From: Acidimicrobiaceae bacterium
GTDB taxonomy: Bacteria; Actinomycetota; Acidimicrobiia; Acidimicrobiales; UBA8592
Assembly (NCBI GenBank): GCA_002720485.1
Contig: PBIQ01000003.1
Span: forward strand, 1-41,172
Length of the DNA: 41,172 bases
Reading direction: 5' to 3'
Shown here: piece after piece, positions 24,723 through 33,125 of the stretch
Position numbering within the stretch: the stretch's first letter is position 1
How the letters are laid out: each line of letters begins with the position of its first letter
Position numbers and translations under genes: made by a program
The notes under the pieces: generated by a model
What the model saw: the letters and a program-made list of their open reading frames with translations, nothing else
What the model was told of the DNA's origin: nothing
The model's database searches: none

Positions 24723-26279
24723 CTATAGGGGAATAACTCCGTGCTTTCGTTGGGGAAGTTCCTCACGTTTTTTCTGGAGAGCTGCGAAACCTGCTATTAC
24801 TTTCCTTCGAGTGTCTGCAGGGTTAATTACATCATCGATGTACCCTCGTTCCGCCGCTATATACGGGTTAGCAAAGCGCTCGGTGTAGTCATCTACCAGT
24901 TCGTTCTTCCGTTGCTCTGGGTCAGCGGCGGACTGAATTTCTCTTCGGTGAATAATTTCTACTGCTCCCTGAGGTCCCATCACAGCTAGTTCGGCTGTTG
25001 GCCACGCAAAGGAAATGTCTGAGCCTACGGATTTAGAGTCCATAACAACGTACGCCCCTCCATATGCTTTGCGGGTAATAACTTGAATTCTTGGAACGGT
25101 TGCTTCGCAATACGCATAAAGGAGTTTTGCACCGTGCCGGATTATCCCTCCGTATTCTTGGTCGACGCCTGGTAAAAACCCTGGGACGTCTACAAGCGTG
25201 AGGAGGGGGATATTGAAAGCGTCGCAGGTTCTAACAAACCTGGCTGCTTTAGATGAGGATTCGATATCGAGCACACCAGCGAGAACTAATGGTTGGTTTC
25301 CGACAACTCCCACTACTTTCCCGTCAAGATGGCCGAACCCGCATACGATACTTTGAGCCCAAGAAGGGAAGTACTCCATGAAGTTTCCATCATCGAGAAT
25401 GGACTCGATGATTTGGCGCATGTCGTAAGGCTGATTTGGGCTCTGAGGCATAATCTCTGAGAGTTCCGGGCATAACCTTTCAGGGTCATCCGTTGGATCG
25501 AAGTTTGGAGGATTTTCCATATTGTTTGAAGGGAGGAAAGAAAGAAGTGTCTTAACTGCGTCAAGAATCTCTTCTTCGCTTTCGCTCACAAATGTAGCGA
25601 CGCCGGATTTGCTCGCATGACTAGCGGCGCCTCCGAGTTCTTCAAGAGTTACTTCTTCTCCTGTAACTGTTTTCACCACATCTGGTCCCGTAATGAACAT
25701 GTGTGATTTCTCTCGAACCATGAAAATGAAATCAGTCATAGCTGGGCTGTAAACGGCTCCTCCGGCACATGGGCCTAAAATAACGCTTATCTGAGGGATG
25801 ACTCCTGAAGATTGCACATTTCTGTGAAAGATGCCTCCGTAGCTATCCAAACTGACTACACCTTCTTGTATGCGTGCCCCTGCTCCGTCATTGAGTCCAA
25901 TCATTGGAGCTCCGGTTGACAAAGCGAGATCCATTACTTTATGAATTTTTTCGGCGAAGACTTCTCCTAGCGCGCCGCCCATAACCGTAAAGTCTTGACT
26001 GAAGACAAATACTTGACGGCCATCTATAGTGCCCCATCCGGTTATTACACCATCTGTGTACGGTCTTGTATCCAGTCCGGCTTCATGGGCACGGTGTCGT
26101 GCGAGCATATCGAGTTCGTGGAATGAACCGGGGTCGAGAAGGTAATCTATGCGTTCTCGGGCAAGAAGTTTACCTTTTTCGTGCTGTCGCTCTATCGAGC
26201 GTTCTGATCCAGCGTACAAAGCTTCTTGTTTCCGACGCTCGAGTTCTTCGATTCGTTGTTCCATTGTGTAATCAGCCAT
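24723..26279 (-). CDS. Acyl-CoA carboxylase carboxyltransferase (beta) subunit
   Basis: This 518-residue protein is the biotin-dependent carboxyltransferase that transfers CO2 from carboxybiotin to propionyl-CoA or acetyl-CoA. Typical stretches are RERIDYLLDPGSFHELDMLA, VFVFSQDFTVMGGALGE, GAPMIGLNDGAGARIQEGV, VILGPCAGGAVYSPAMTDFIFMV, DVPGFLPGVDQEYGGIIRHGAKLLYAY and KAYGGAYVVMDSKSVGSD. Length and motifs fit the PccB/AccD5 group. The following epsilon subunit supports the actinobacterial multi-subunit enzyme. The biotin carboxylase/carrier (alpha) subunit is not in the window. With the methylmalonyl-CoA epimerase gene at 32.6 kb, propionyl-CoA is the likelier substrate. Confidence 0.93.
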   Translation of the reverse strand: MADYTMEQRIEELERRKQEALYAGSERSIERQHEKGKLLARERIDYLLDPGSFHELDMLARHRAHEAGLDTRPYTDGVITGWGTIDGRQVFVFSQDFTVMGGALGEVFAEKIHKVMDLALSTGAPMIGLNDGAGARIQEGVVSLDSYGGIFHRNVQSSGVIPQISVILGPCAGGAVYSPAMTDFIFMVREKSHMFITGPDVVKTVTGEEVTLEELGGAASHASKSGVATFVSESEEEILDAVKTLLSFLPSNNMENPPNFDPTDDPERLCPELSEIMPQSPNQPYDMRQIIESILDDGNFMEYFPSWAQSIVCGFGHLDGKVVGVVGNQPLVLAGVLDIESSSKAARFVRTCDAFNIPLLTLVDVPGFLPGVDQEYGGIIRHGAKLLYAYCEATVPRIQVITRKAYGGAYVVMDSKSVGSDISFAWPTAELAVMGPQGAVEIIHRREIQSAADPEQRKNELVDDYTERFANPYIAAERGYIDDVINPADTRRKVIAGFAALQKKREELPQRKHGVIPL

Positions 26280-26388
26280 CGTGGTGGTAAGGGTACTGTG
26301 TTTCGGGTATAGATCGATAACTATTTGCCCTGAACGTAAAAAAAGTTGGCCATAACTCTTCTGACCTGCGGAAATAGTAGTTTCGTTC

Positions 26389-26418
26389 TTGATAAATTCG
26401 TGAAAATTCTTGTGTAAT
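26389..26418 (+). promoter_or_regulatory. Candidate promoter of the P450 gene
   Basis: TTGATA (26389-26394) and TGTAAT (26413-26418) are separated by 18 bases. A transcript starting about seven bases later would begin just before the ATG at 26432, giving a nearly leaderless mRNA, which is common in actinobacteria. This also argues against using the ATG at 26417. Not tested. Confidence 0.4.
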
Positions 26419-26431
26419 GTATGTTTTTGTT

Positions 26432-27688
26432 ATGGAGACACAGCGAAGTATCGATGAGCTTCTTTATAGCGAAGAGCATTATGCCGACCCGTATCCACTA
26501 TGGAAACGTATGCGTCATGAAGCCCCAGTGTTCTACGACAAAAGATTAAACGCCTGGTTACTTACTCGATACGGGGATTGTGTAGAAGCTTTCTCTAACC
26601 ATACGGATTTTTCTAATCAGCTTTACTCGAAAACTCTCGGTGTAGTGTTTGGCCCCACGATGCTTGATAAGGACGGTCATGAACATGTCGTTCAAAGAAG
26701 AATTGTTGCTCCAGAATTTGTGGGTAAGCGCTTCGAACCGTATTACGAAGCTATAGAACGAAATGCTCGTAATTTAATCGATCAATTTCCGGACTATGGA
26801 ATAGTTGATCTGGTTAATGCATTTACTACTCGTCTTCCTGTAAATGTAATTGTCGATATGTTAGGGATGGATCAAAGTGACCATAACCGATTCCATGACT
26901 GGTATACCACCATGATGGCTGGCTTATCTGTGAAAGATCTTCTTGAAAGCCAATTCAGTTCAGAAAAGCAAAATCTTGGAGTGTTAGCTCATCAGCAACT
27001 AGCTGAATATGTGGAACCAATTATTGAAGATAGAAAGTCATGTCCTGTTAATGATTTAATTTCTAAAATTGTCCATGCCGAAGCTGAAGGCCAGAAATTA
27101 ACAATGACTGAAATCCAAGCATTCATTTCTCTTCTTCTCGTTGCCGGAGGTGAAACCACGGATAAAGGTATTGCTAACATGTGGACTCAGCTTCTACAAA
27201 ACCCTGATCAACTTGAAGCGGTTTTGGACGACAATAACCTTTTTGACGCAGCATTTTCTGAGATGATGCGCCACTCGCCGCCCGTTCCTGGTCAATTAAG
27301 ATACTCGGTAAACGAAGTTACGTTTAGTGGTGTCACCATCCCCGCTAATCAAGCCGTCTATATCCAATTGGCATCAGCAAATAATGACGAAACGGTCTTT
27401 TCAGATCCAAGATCATTCAAGATAGACCGGGATGATCTGCATTTAAGCAAGGAACGTAAAATGGGGCACCATGGAGATGAAGGCCGATATGGTCATCTTG
27501 GATTTGGGTTAGGGAAGCATTTCTGTTTGGGATATGAAATGGCGAGGGTTGAAGCTGTTATGGGTTCAACGTTGCTGTGTGAAAAGATGAAAAATCCTCG
27601 TCTAGCTCCTGGAGCTGATACTGCTTTTATCATGAAGAGTGGTACTCGCTCTCCTCTAGAAGTCCTTATTGAATACGATCAGGCATAA
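26432..27688 (+). CDS. Cytochrome P450
   Basis: This is a 418-residue soluble bacterial P450 that would hydroxylate a small organic substrate using electrons from a ferredoxin. The I-helix oxygen-binding motif is AGGETT (238-243), the K-helix ExxR is E277-R280 (EMMR), and the heme-binding loop is FGLGKHFCLG with Cys 365. It resembles the many CYP proteins of actinobacteria; I cannot name the subfamily or substrate. No ferredoxin gene is adjacent. It is followed after 46 bp by a FAD oxidoreductase on the same strand, so they may share a transcript and pathway. An alternative ATG lies five codons upstream. Confidence 0.93.
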   Translation: METQRSIDELLYSEEHYADPYPLWKRMRHEAPVFYDKRLNAWLLTRYGDCVEAFSNHTDFSNQLYSKTLGVVFGPTMLDKDGHEHVVQRRIVAPEFVGKRFEPYYEAIERNARNLIDQFPDYGIVDLVNAFTTRLPVNVIVDMLGMDQSDHNRFHDWYTTMMAGLSVKDLLESQFSSEKQNLGVLAHQQLAEYVEPIIEDRKSCPVNDLISKIVHAEAEGQKLTMTEIQAFISLLLVAGGETTDKGIANMWTQLLQNPDQLEAVLDDNNLFDAAFSEMMRHSPPVPGQLRYSVNEVTFSGVTIPANQAVYIQLASANNDETVFSDPRSFKIDRDDLHLSKERKMGHHGDEGRYGHLGFGLGKHFCLGYEMARVEAVMGSTLLCEKMKNPRLAPGADTAFIMKSGTRSPLEVLIEYDQA

Positions 27689-27734
27689 GATGATTGATGA
27701 ATTATCGAAGGTTGATGTAAGAAAGTAACGCAAT

Positions 27735-29150
27735 ATGGCTCATGTTGGAATCGTCGGTGGAGGAGTAACTGGGCTTGCTGCTGCTCTTTCTTTATCAAAG
27801 ATCGGTTTTCAGGTAACGGTTTTTGAAAGTGACGCAACCCCTATGCCGGTCTCCCCTGAGAAAGCTTTCAGTTGGAACCGACGTGGCGCCCCTCAGGTTC
27901 GACATTCGCATGCTCTTCTGGGAAGGCTTCATAATTTACTTAGAGATTTTCATCCTGAAGTTCTTAAGATGCTCCTTGATGTCGGAGCTACAGAAATAGA
28001 TTTAGCGCAACATATGCCAGACACCCTCGATGATTTAAATCCGCATCCTGATGATAAGGATCTCTTTATGATCGCAGCTCGTCGGACAACTTTTGAATGG
28101 GTTCTTCGGCAGGTTGTGATGGAGAACCCGAATGTTGTAATTAGGACAGGTGAGCGGGTCACTGGACTTATAACAAGCGATGATGATATTCCAGAGGTCC
28201 AAGGTTTGGTTTTTGACCATGGTGGATCAGAATTTTTTGATCTTGTTATTGCTGCAAATGGAAGGCGATCCCAAGCGCCTGAGTGGTGTAAGGCTATTGG
28301 CATTGATATAGCTGAAGAAGTGGAAGATACCGGAATTGTTTACTATTCACGTTTTTTCCGAGTCAACGAAGACCAAGAATTACCCTTTAGCGATCGTCTC
28401 ATCGCTGGGGATCTCGGATATTTAAAGTATGGGGTTTTTTGGGGTGACAATCGAACGTTTTCGATTACCTTAGCTACTTCCGACAAAGACAAAACATTTT
28501 GGGGAGTTCGTGATCCGGAAATGTTTGATCAGGTAGTTAGAGAGATTCCAGCTGCTGCTGAATGGGTCACCTTGGGCGCTGATCCAATTACTCAAGTTCA
28601 TTCGATGGCTGGTCTCCTAAACCGGCGAAGATTCCTAAGTGGCGAGAATGGTCTGAAGATAAAGAGATTTCACATGATTGGGGATGCGCTTATTTGTACT
28701 AATCCCTTATATGGAAGAGGATGCTCTACAGGATTTTGGCAAGCTCATCTGCTCACGAAAGCGATTGAACAAAGTCCTGATGACTTTGTTGTTCAAGCGG
28801 AGATCTTTGCACAGGATATTGACGAGCATATTATTCCTTGGTATCAGGCGTCGGTGGACTCAGATAGGAATAATCGAGAGTTTGAAAGCGGAGTTACTGG
28901 CGAAGGGTCAACGCGGAAGTCGATTCTTCAGAATGGTTTGCTGCCAGCTACGCAAACCTCTGCAAAGGTTTGGCGTGCTTTCATGCGGATGATGAATCTT
29001 CTCGCTCCGCCGAAAAGCCTCAATGAGCCAGAAATAATGGCCGATGTTCTAGAGATGTGGGAAAAGCGGCATGAACGACCTGTCCCTCCTCCTTTGGGTC
29101 CCGAAAGAGATGAAATGATAGATCTCCTTGGGCTGAAGGAAACAGCTTAA
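27735..29150 (+). CDS. FAD-dependent monooxygenase-like oxidoreductase
   Basis: This 471-residue flavoprotein has an N-terminal Rossmann FAD motif (VGIVGGGVTGLAAALSL, 4-20, then VTVFESD). It has a middle Arg (ARRTTFEWVLRQ) and the second FAD contact IGDALICTNPLYGRGCSTGFWQA, where GD binds the ribityl chain. The order resembles class A flavin monooxygenases and related geranylgeranyl-reductase/halogenase proteins. The early stretch FSWNRRGAPQVRHSHALLGRL is typical of a family common in mycobacteria and relatives. Substrate unknown. It is probably co-transcribed with the P450, and its end forms a perfect palindrome with the convergent epoxide hydrolase gene. Confidence 0.82.
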   Translation: MAHVGIVGGGVTGLAAALSLSKIGFQVTVFESDATPMPVSPEKAFSWNRRGAPQVRHSHALLGRLHNLLRDFHPEVLKMLLDVGATEIDLAQHMPDTLDDLNPHPDDKDLFMIAARRTTFEWVLRQVVMENPNVVIRTGERVTGLITSDDDIPEVQGLVFDHGGSEFFDLVIAANGRRSQAPEWCKAIGIDIAEEVEDTGIVYYSRFFRVNEDQELPFSDRLIAGDLGYLKYGVFWGDNRTFSITLATSDKDKTFWGVRDPEMFDQVVREIPAAAEWVTLGADPITQVHSMAGLLNRRRFLSGENGLKIKRFHMIGDALICTNPLYGRGCSTGFWQAHLLTKAIEQSPDDFVVQAEIFAQDIDEHIIPWYQASVDSDRNNREFESGVTGEGSTRKSILQNGLLPATQTSAKVWRAFMRMMNLLAPPKSLNEPEIMADVLEMWEKRHERPVPPPLGPERDEMIDLLGLKETA

Positions 29151-29161
29151 GCTGTTTCCTT
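29136..29161. terminator. Perfect 26-base palindrome at convergent gene ends
   Basis: Bases 29136-29161 form a perfect palindrome: AAGGAAACAGCTT and its exact reverse complement abut. It covers the stop codon of the FAD oxidoreductase gene and lies 10 bases beyond the stop codon of the opposite epoxide hydrolase gene. As RNA it gives an 11-bp stem with a TTAA loop in either direction, so it probably ends or protects both transcripts. It lacks a T run, so a Rho-independent mechanism is not certain. Confidence 0.6.
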
Positions 29162-29170
29162 ACCTCTGAC

Positions 29171-30307
29171 TTATCGAATTGATGCGAAGAATTTTCGAAC
29201 GTCTTCGACGAATAACTCGGGTTGCTCAAATGCCCCGAAATGCCCTCCTTTGGGCATCCGTGTCCAATGGGTGACGTTATAGCTTCCTTCACACCATGTT
29301 CTTGGAGATTGGAGTATCTCCTCTGGAAATGAGGCGACACCAGTTGGTATCTCAACTTTTTCTCCACCTCCGAAGCTTCCGCCAAAGCTTTCCCAATACA
29401 ACCTTGCGGATGAAGCTCCCGAAGCAGTCAACCAGTAAATCATTACATTATCCAACAGCTCGTCTTTTGTTAACACATTCTCTGGGTGGTCATCGCAATC
29501 CATCCAACTCCAGAATTTCTCAATTATCCAAGCCATCTGCCCTACCGGTGAGTCAACTAGCCCGTAACCCAAAGTTTGTGGTCTGGTTCTTTGCTGTGTT
29601 GAATAACCAGAATCCCATTCCTGATAGTAGGTCAAACGTTCAAGGGCGTGACTGTCGTCTTCCGAGGGATTTTGAAGAGCTTCAGGAGTTGGTCTACCTA
29701 TTGGCATATTCAAATGGATACCTACGCAGTGTCCAACATTTCTGCCGATCTGTGTGGTGACTGCGGCACCCCAGTCACCTCCTTGTGCTCCATACTGTTC
29801 GTATCCGATCCGAACCATCAGATCGTCCCAAGTTGTAGCTATTTTCTCTACTCCCCATCCTGTCTTCGTTGGCTTTCCTGAGAAGCCATAACCGGGAAGA
29901 GTTGGGCAGACGACATGGAACGCATCTTCGGCCTTTCCGCCAAAGGACGTTGGATCAGTAAGAGGCTCAATGACTTTATGAAATTCGACAATAGACCCAG
30001 GCCATCCATGCGTTATAAGTAGTGGCATAGCATTCTCGTGAGGTGAACGCTGATGAACAAAGTGAATATCAAGATCGTTAATATTCGTAATGAATTGGGT
30101 GAACCGATTTAACTGTGTTTCGCGTTGCCGCCAGTCATATTCGTTCGCCCAGTAATCTGCTAGCTCCTTTGTATATGAAAGCGGTATACCTTGAGTCCAG
30201 TCATCAACACATTCTTCTTCAGGCCATCTAGTAAGTTCTATCCTTTTCCGAAGGTCTTCGAGCTGCTGATCGGGTATATCAATTGTGAATGGGGTGATCG
30301 TTTCCAT
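29171..30307 (-). CDS. Epoxide hydrolase (EHN-type alpha/beta hydrolase)
   Basis: This 378-residue protein has the N-terminal EHN region of microsomal-type epoxide hydrolases (ITPFTIDIPDQQLEDLRKRIELTRWPEEE, 4-32). The alpha/beta hydrolase core shows the oxyanion motif HGWPG (100-104), the nucleophile Asp in AQGGDWGAAV (D178), and the catalytic His near the end in KGGHFGAFEQPE. It would open epoxides to diols via an ester intermediate. A ribosome-binding sequence (GAGGAAAG) precedes the ATG. It follows the PhyH-type gene by 20 bp on the same strand, so the two may be expressed together. The substrate is unknown; epoxides from the neighbouring P450 are one possibility. Confidence 0.92.
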   Translation of the reverse strand: METITPFTIDIPDQQLEDLRKRIELTRWPEEECVDDWTQGIPLSYTKELADYWANEYDWRQRETQLNRFTQFITNINDLDIHFVHQRSPHENAMPLLITHGWPGSIVEFHKVIEPLTDPTSFGGKAEDAFHVVCPTLPGYGFSGKPTKTGWGVEKIATTWDDLMVRIGYEQYGAQGGDWGAAVTTQIGRNVGHCVGIHLNMPIGRPTPEALQNPSEDDSHALERLTYYQEWDSGYSTQQRTRPQTLGYGLVDSPVGQMAWIIEKFWSWMDCDDHPENVLTKDELLDNVMIYWLTASGASSARLYWESFGGSFGGGEKVEIPTGVASFPEEILQSPRTWCEGSYNVTHWTRMPKGGHFGAFEQPELFVEDVRKFFASIR

Positions 30308-30327
30308 AAAGCTTTCCTCGCCTCTCT

Positions 30328-31149
30328 TTAATCGTGGTTTATCGGGTCATAATCCCAAAGCTGAGTTTCTATAGGGTCGCCATAGAGCAGGTGCGCTGGG
30401 CTGTGTTTTTCGATATTTCCGGTGAGACCTCTATACATTCCGAATCCGCATAATTGACGGAGTTGAGGTGAGAATGTCGAAACTATTTCTGGAGGTATCC
30501 CGAGATGCTGATTTTCCTGTTGACGGATAAAGCCAGCGCAGTAATTCATTGCTATGCCAATACGAATGTCGTCTTCGGTAGTATTCGCGCCTCCTCCATG
30601 CCAGGTACTTCCATGCCACACAAGAACGGACCCTTTTGGCATTTCAGCCGGAATGCTTTCAATATCACTCTGGTCTCCGAAATAGTCCGGATTCTGCCAA
30701 CGGTGGCTCCCAGGGACAACACGAGTAGCCCCGTTCTCTTCTGTGAAATCTGTTAGTGCCCACATGGAATTACAAACCGTGGCTACGTGTGGTTTTTCTA
30801 TTGGCTGAATTTGATCATCAGCGTGGATGACTTGAGCGGTTTCTCCAGGTGCAAGGGAGATCGAGGCGAGTGATGAAACCAAGCACTGCTCTCCTAGTAC
30901 TCCTTCAATAAGTTCGAGGACTTGAGGTTGGACGGGTATCTTTTGCCAAATTTCACCGTGGGCGAGAAGGTTATATGTGCGAGTGGTCTTGTTCCCTTCG
31001 AATCTGTTGTTGTCCGGAGTGCGGTTTAATTTCTTTTCCAGTCGAGCGACGTCAGCTGTCAATTCATCGATGAAGTCTAGATCAATAAGATTCTCTACGA
31101 TCGTGAAACCTACGTCATTAAGCTCTTGATGATGTTTGGTTAGATCCAT
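30328..31149 (-). CDS. Phytanoyl-CoA dioxygenase (PhyH) family protein
   Basis: This 273-residue protein is a non-heme iron, 2-oxoglutarate-type dioxygenase of the PhyH family. The first part of the iron triad is visible as HADD (H109, D111). The distal His lies in WHGSTWHGGG (H179 or H184), and GATRVVPGSHRW is the typical family stretch between them. The start is the ATG at 31149, two bases after the stop of the PPOX-type gene; a TTG at 31155 is an alternative. It is in a compact unit PPOX - PhyH - epoxide hydrolase. The substrate is unknown; many bacterial members hydroxylate secondary metabolites or lipids. Confidence 0.85.
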   Translation of the reverse strand: MDLTKHHQELNDVGFTIVENLIDLDFIDELTADVARLEKKLNRTPDNNRFEGNKTTRTYNLLAHGEIWQKIPVQPQVLELIEGVLGEQCLVSSLASISLAPGETAQVIHADDQIQPIEKPHVATVCNSMWALTDFTEENGATRVVPGSHRWQNPDYFGDQSDIESIPAEMPKGSVLVWHGSTWHGGGANTTEDDIRIGIAMNYCAGFIRQQENQHLGIPPEIVSTFSPQLRQLCGFGMYRGLTGNIEKHSPAHLLYGDPIETQLWDYDPINHD

Positions 31150-31151
31150 AC

Positions 31152-31571
31152 TCAATTCACCATCCCCACTGCACTCTGTGGGACAAACCGGAGGACCAAT
31201 CGCCCATCGTTGATCATCGCCTGCTGAAATTCTTCCCAGTTCGGGTGCTCTTCCCCAAGAATCCGTTGATATATTTCTGCTAGTTCCTGATTGACTTCAT
31301 CGTTCTTACTCTGAGCTGGTGAGGTAACTTCAACCGTTCCATCGAAAGAAATATATGACCAGGTTTTTGGAGATGTGACGTGGAGAACAGCTCGGTCGTC
31401 TCTCAAAAGGTTCCTGGTCTTTGCTCTTGACGCAGTCGCTGAAATACAGAATTTTCCATCCTTCAATGTGAAGGAAATATCGGAGGATTGCGCTCTCCCG
31501 TCACGACGGATAGTGATTAATATTCCATGAGTTTTTTCTGCTACCCATGTAAGTGCTTCATCTAGTTCCAT
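31152..31571 (-). CDS. PPOX-class (F420- or FMN-dependent) oxidoreductase
   Basis: This 139-residue protein is a small split-barrel protein of the pyridoxamine 5'-phosphate oxidase-like family. Typical features are HGILITIRRDGRAQSSDISFTLKDGKFCISATASRAKTRNLLRDDRAVLHV, which lines the cofactor site, and the following WSYISFDGTVEV strand. In actinobacteria such proteins often use cofactor F420 or bind FMN; sequence alone does not decide. A GGAAG site sits before the ATG. It is the first gene of the unit that continues with PhyH and epoxide hydrolase. True pyridoxamine phosphate oxidase activity is unlikely given its size and context. Confidence 0.82.
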   Translation of the reverse strand: MELDEALTWVAEKTHGILITIRRDGRAQSSDISFTLKDGKFCISATASRAKTRNLLRDDRAVLHVTSPKTWSYISFDGTVEVTSPAQSKNDEVNQELAEIYQRILGEEHPNWEEFQQAMINDGRLVLRFVPQSAVGMVN

Positions 31572-31663
31572 TTCATTATTCTTCCAGCGAGTTACGGAAA
31601 CTTCAAGGTAGCAGAAACGATGTCAAGTAACATCAACGGTTTAGGAACCCGATAGCTCTGTAG

Positions 31664-32542
31664 CTAGATCTTTCCTGCTAACAGTTCAGCGCGTTCGATC
31701 AGTCGTGTAGCGTCTAGCTTTTCAGCAATTTGAACAAAATCGCTTCCAGGGCCTTCCCAATGGAGCTCATCAATGGATCCAAAAGTGGGTGCGTCGTATC
31801 TGAGTGTTGCTATTTCACGAAAAAGAAGAGCGAGAGATCGATTCTCTTTGAGTGTTTCAGCTAATTTTTGTGCCCCTCGAACAGATACTTCCCATTTTTC
31901 GGAGTCGTCGGGTATCTGTTCAATGTGGTTGTAAAAAGCTAAAACATTTGCAGATGATTTGGCTCCCCATCCCGATAAACCTGGAAAGCCATCAGCTGTA
32001 TCACCCATCAGACCTAAATAGTCAGGGATTGATTCAGGAGGAATACCAAATTTTTCAATTATGGATTCATAATTCATTAGTAGTTTTTTTCGGCGGTCAT
32101 ATTGGACGATCTTATGGTCCGAAGTTAAACATTGGCCTAAATCTTTATCGGGGGTACAGATAACGACCTGATCTACTCTTTCATCCATCATTGACCGTTT
32201 CGCTCCAGAGGCTAGAGCATCGTCAGCTTCATACTCAACCATCGGAAAGATGATGAACCCTGCAGCTTCGAGTAAATCTTCAAGCATATGGAATTGTCCT
32301 GATATGTCAGGATCAATATCAGAACCATCTTTATAACCGTCGTAGAGGTCGTTTCTAAATGAGGTAATCGTATGATCTGTGGCTATACCAATATGCGTTG
32401 CGCCTTGTTCTAGTAGTGAAAGCATGCTTGCTAGGACTGCTCGAGTTGCTCCTACTTCATGGCCCTCACTTGTTATATGGGATGGAGCTCCAAAATAGTG
32501 TCGGAAAAGTTCATAGGTTCCGTCTACTAAGTGAACTTTCAT
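31664..32542 (-). CDS. 5'-3' exonuclease (FEN/PolA N-domain family)
   Basis: This 292-residue protein resembles the flap/5'-3' exonuclease domain found at the N-terminus of DNA polymerase I, here stand-alone. Metal-binding acidic clusters are visible: LVDGTYELFRHYF at the N-terminus, EYEADDALASGAKRS, ICTPDKDLGQCL, and the helix-hairpin-helix region DYLGLMGDTADGFPGLSGWGAKSSANVLAFY. It would remove 5' flaps or RNA primers, or process branched DNA. It is not fused to a polymerase. Spacing of 30 bp to the epimerase gene upstream suggests co-transcription, though functions are unrelated. Confidence 0.9.
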   Translation of the reverse strand: MKVHLVDGTYELFRHYFGAPSHITSEGHEVGATRAVLASMLSLLEQGATHIGIATDHTITSFRNDLYDGYKDGSDIDPDISGQFHMLEDLLEAAGFIIFPMVEYEADDALASGAKRSMMDERVDQVVICTPDKDLGQCLTSDHKIVQYDRRKKLLMNYESIIEKFGIPPESIPDYLGLMGDTADGFPGLSGWGAKSSANVLAFYNHIEQIPDDSEKWEVSVRGAQKLAETLKENRSLALLFREIATLRYDAPTFGSIDELHWEGPGSDFVQIAEKLDATRLIERAELLAGKI

Positions 32543-32572
32543 CTTCCTACCCGAGCTCTTGGAATAATAAGT

Positions 32573-32974
32573 CTATTCTTCTACAAGTTCGATGAGTGTG
32601 CCATGTGACCCCTTTGGGTGGATAAAGGCAACAGTTGTTCCTCTTGATCCGGGTCTGGGCACTTCGTCTATTGGACGGGCACCTGCGTCTATCATTGCTT
32701 GCAGTGCTGCTTGACAGTTCTGTACCCGATATCCAATGTGATGGAGTCCTTCACCTCTACTTTGTAGAAATTTTGCTATCGGTGAGTCATCTCGAGTTGC
32801 GGTGGTGAGTTGAATATAGCTGTCAGCTACTTTGATGAGTGCTTCCTCTACTCCATCACGTTCGACGACTTCTCGGTGATGAACTTCAGCACCAAACGCC
32901 TGCTGGTAGTAATTAACCGCCTCTTCAAGGTCGTGTACGGCAATCGCCACATGGTCTATTTCAGTTAAAATCAT
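32573..32974 (-). CDS. mce: Methylmalonyl-CoA epimerase
   Basis: This 133-residue VOC-superfamily protein interconverts (2S)- and (2R)-methylmalonyl-CoA between propionyl-CoA carboxylase and methylmalonyl-CoA mutase. The paired beta-alpha-beta modules and metal ligands are visible: EIDHVAIAVHDLEEAVNYYQ (H8), SYIQLTT (Q), GEGLHHIGYRVQN (His) and GTLIELVEE (Glu). These match epimerase better than glyoxalase I. A GGAG before the ATG at 32974 sets the start. It is divergent from a thiolase gene, with 151 bp between starts. It fits with the acyl-CoA carboxylase genes at 24.5-26.3 kb; the mutase is not in the window. Confidence 0.9.
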   Translation of the reverse strand: MILTEIDHVAIAVHDLEEAVNYYQQAFGAEVHHREVVERDGVEEALIKVADSYIQLTTATRDDSPIAKFLQSRGEGLHHIGYRVQNCQAALQAMIDAGARPIDEVPRPGSRGTTVAFIHPKGSHGTLIELVEE

Positions 32975-33027
32975 TTTCCACTCCAACAAATTGGTCGCTA
33001 CTCCAGTGTAAATGGGTCATGAGATAG

Positions 33028-33072
33028 CTAGGTTTATTTCTAGGTTTGATTTGTAAGTTTGTATTCAAACTT
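33028..33072. promoter_or_regulatory. Operator-like repeats between mce and thiolase
   Basis: Two CTAGGTTT copies start 12 bases apart (33028 and 33040). A perfect inverted repeat AAGTTTG-TATT-CAAACTT (33055-33072) follows. All lie in the divergent promoter region of two acyl-CoA metabolism genes. A TetR- or GntR-type regulator could bind here, but none is encoded nearby and the motif is not one I recognise. Confidence 0.35.
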
Positions 33073-33125
33073 CTAAGAAAGTTAGAACTCGGTGTATTCG
33101 GCTGAAATAGTTTTGAGGAGTGACA

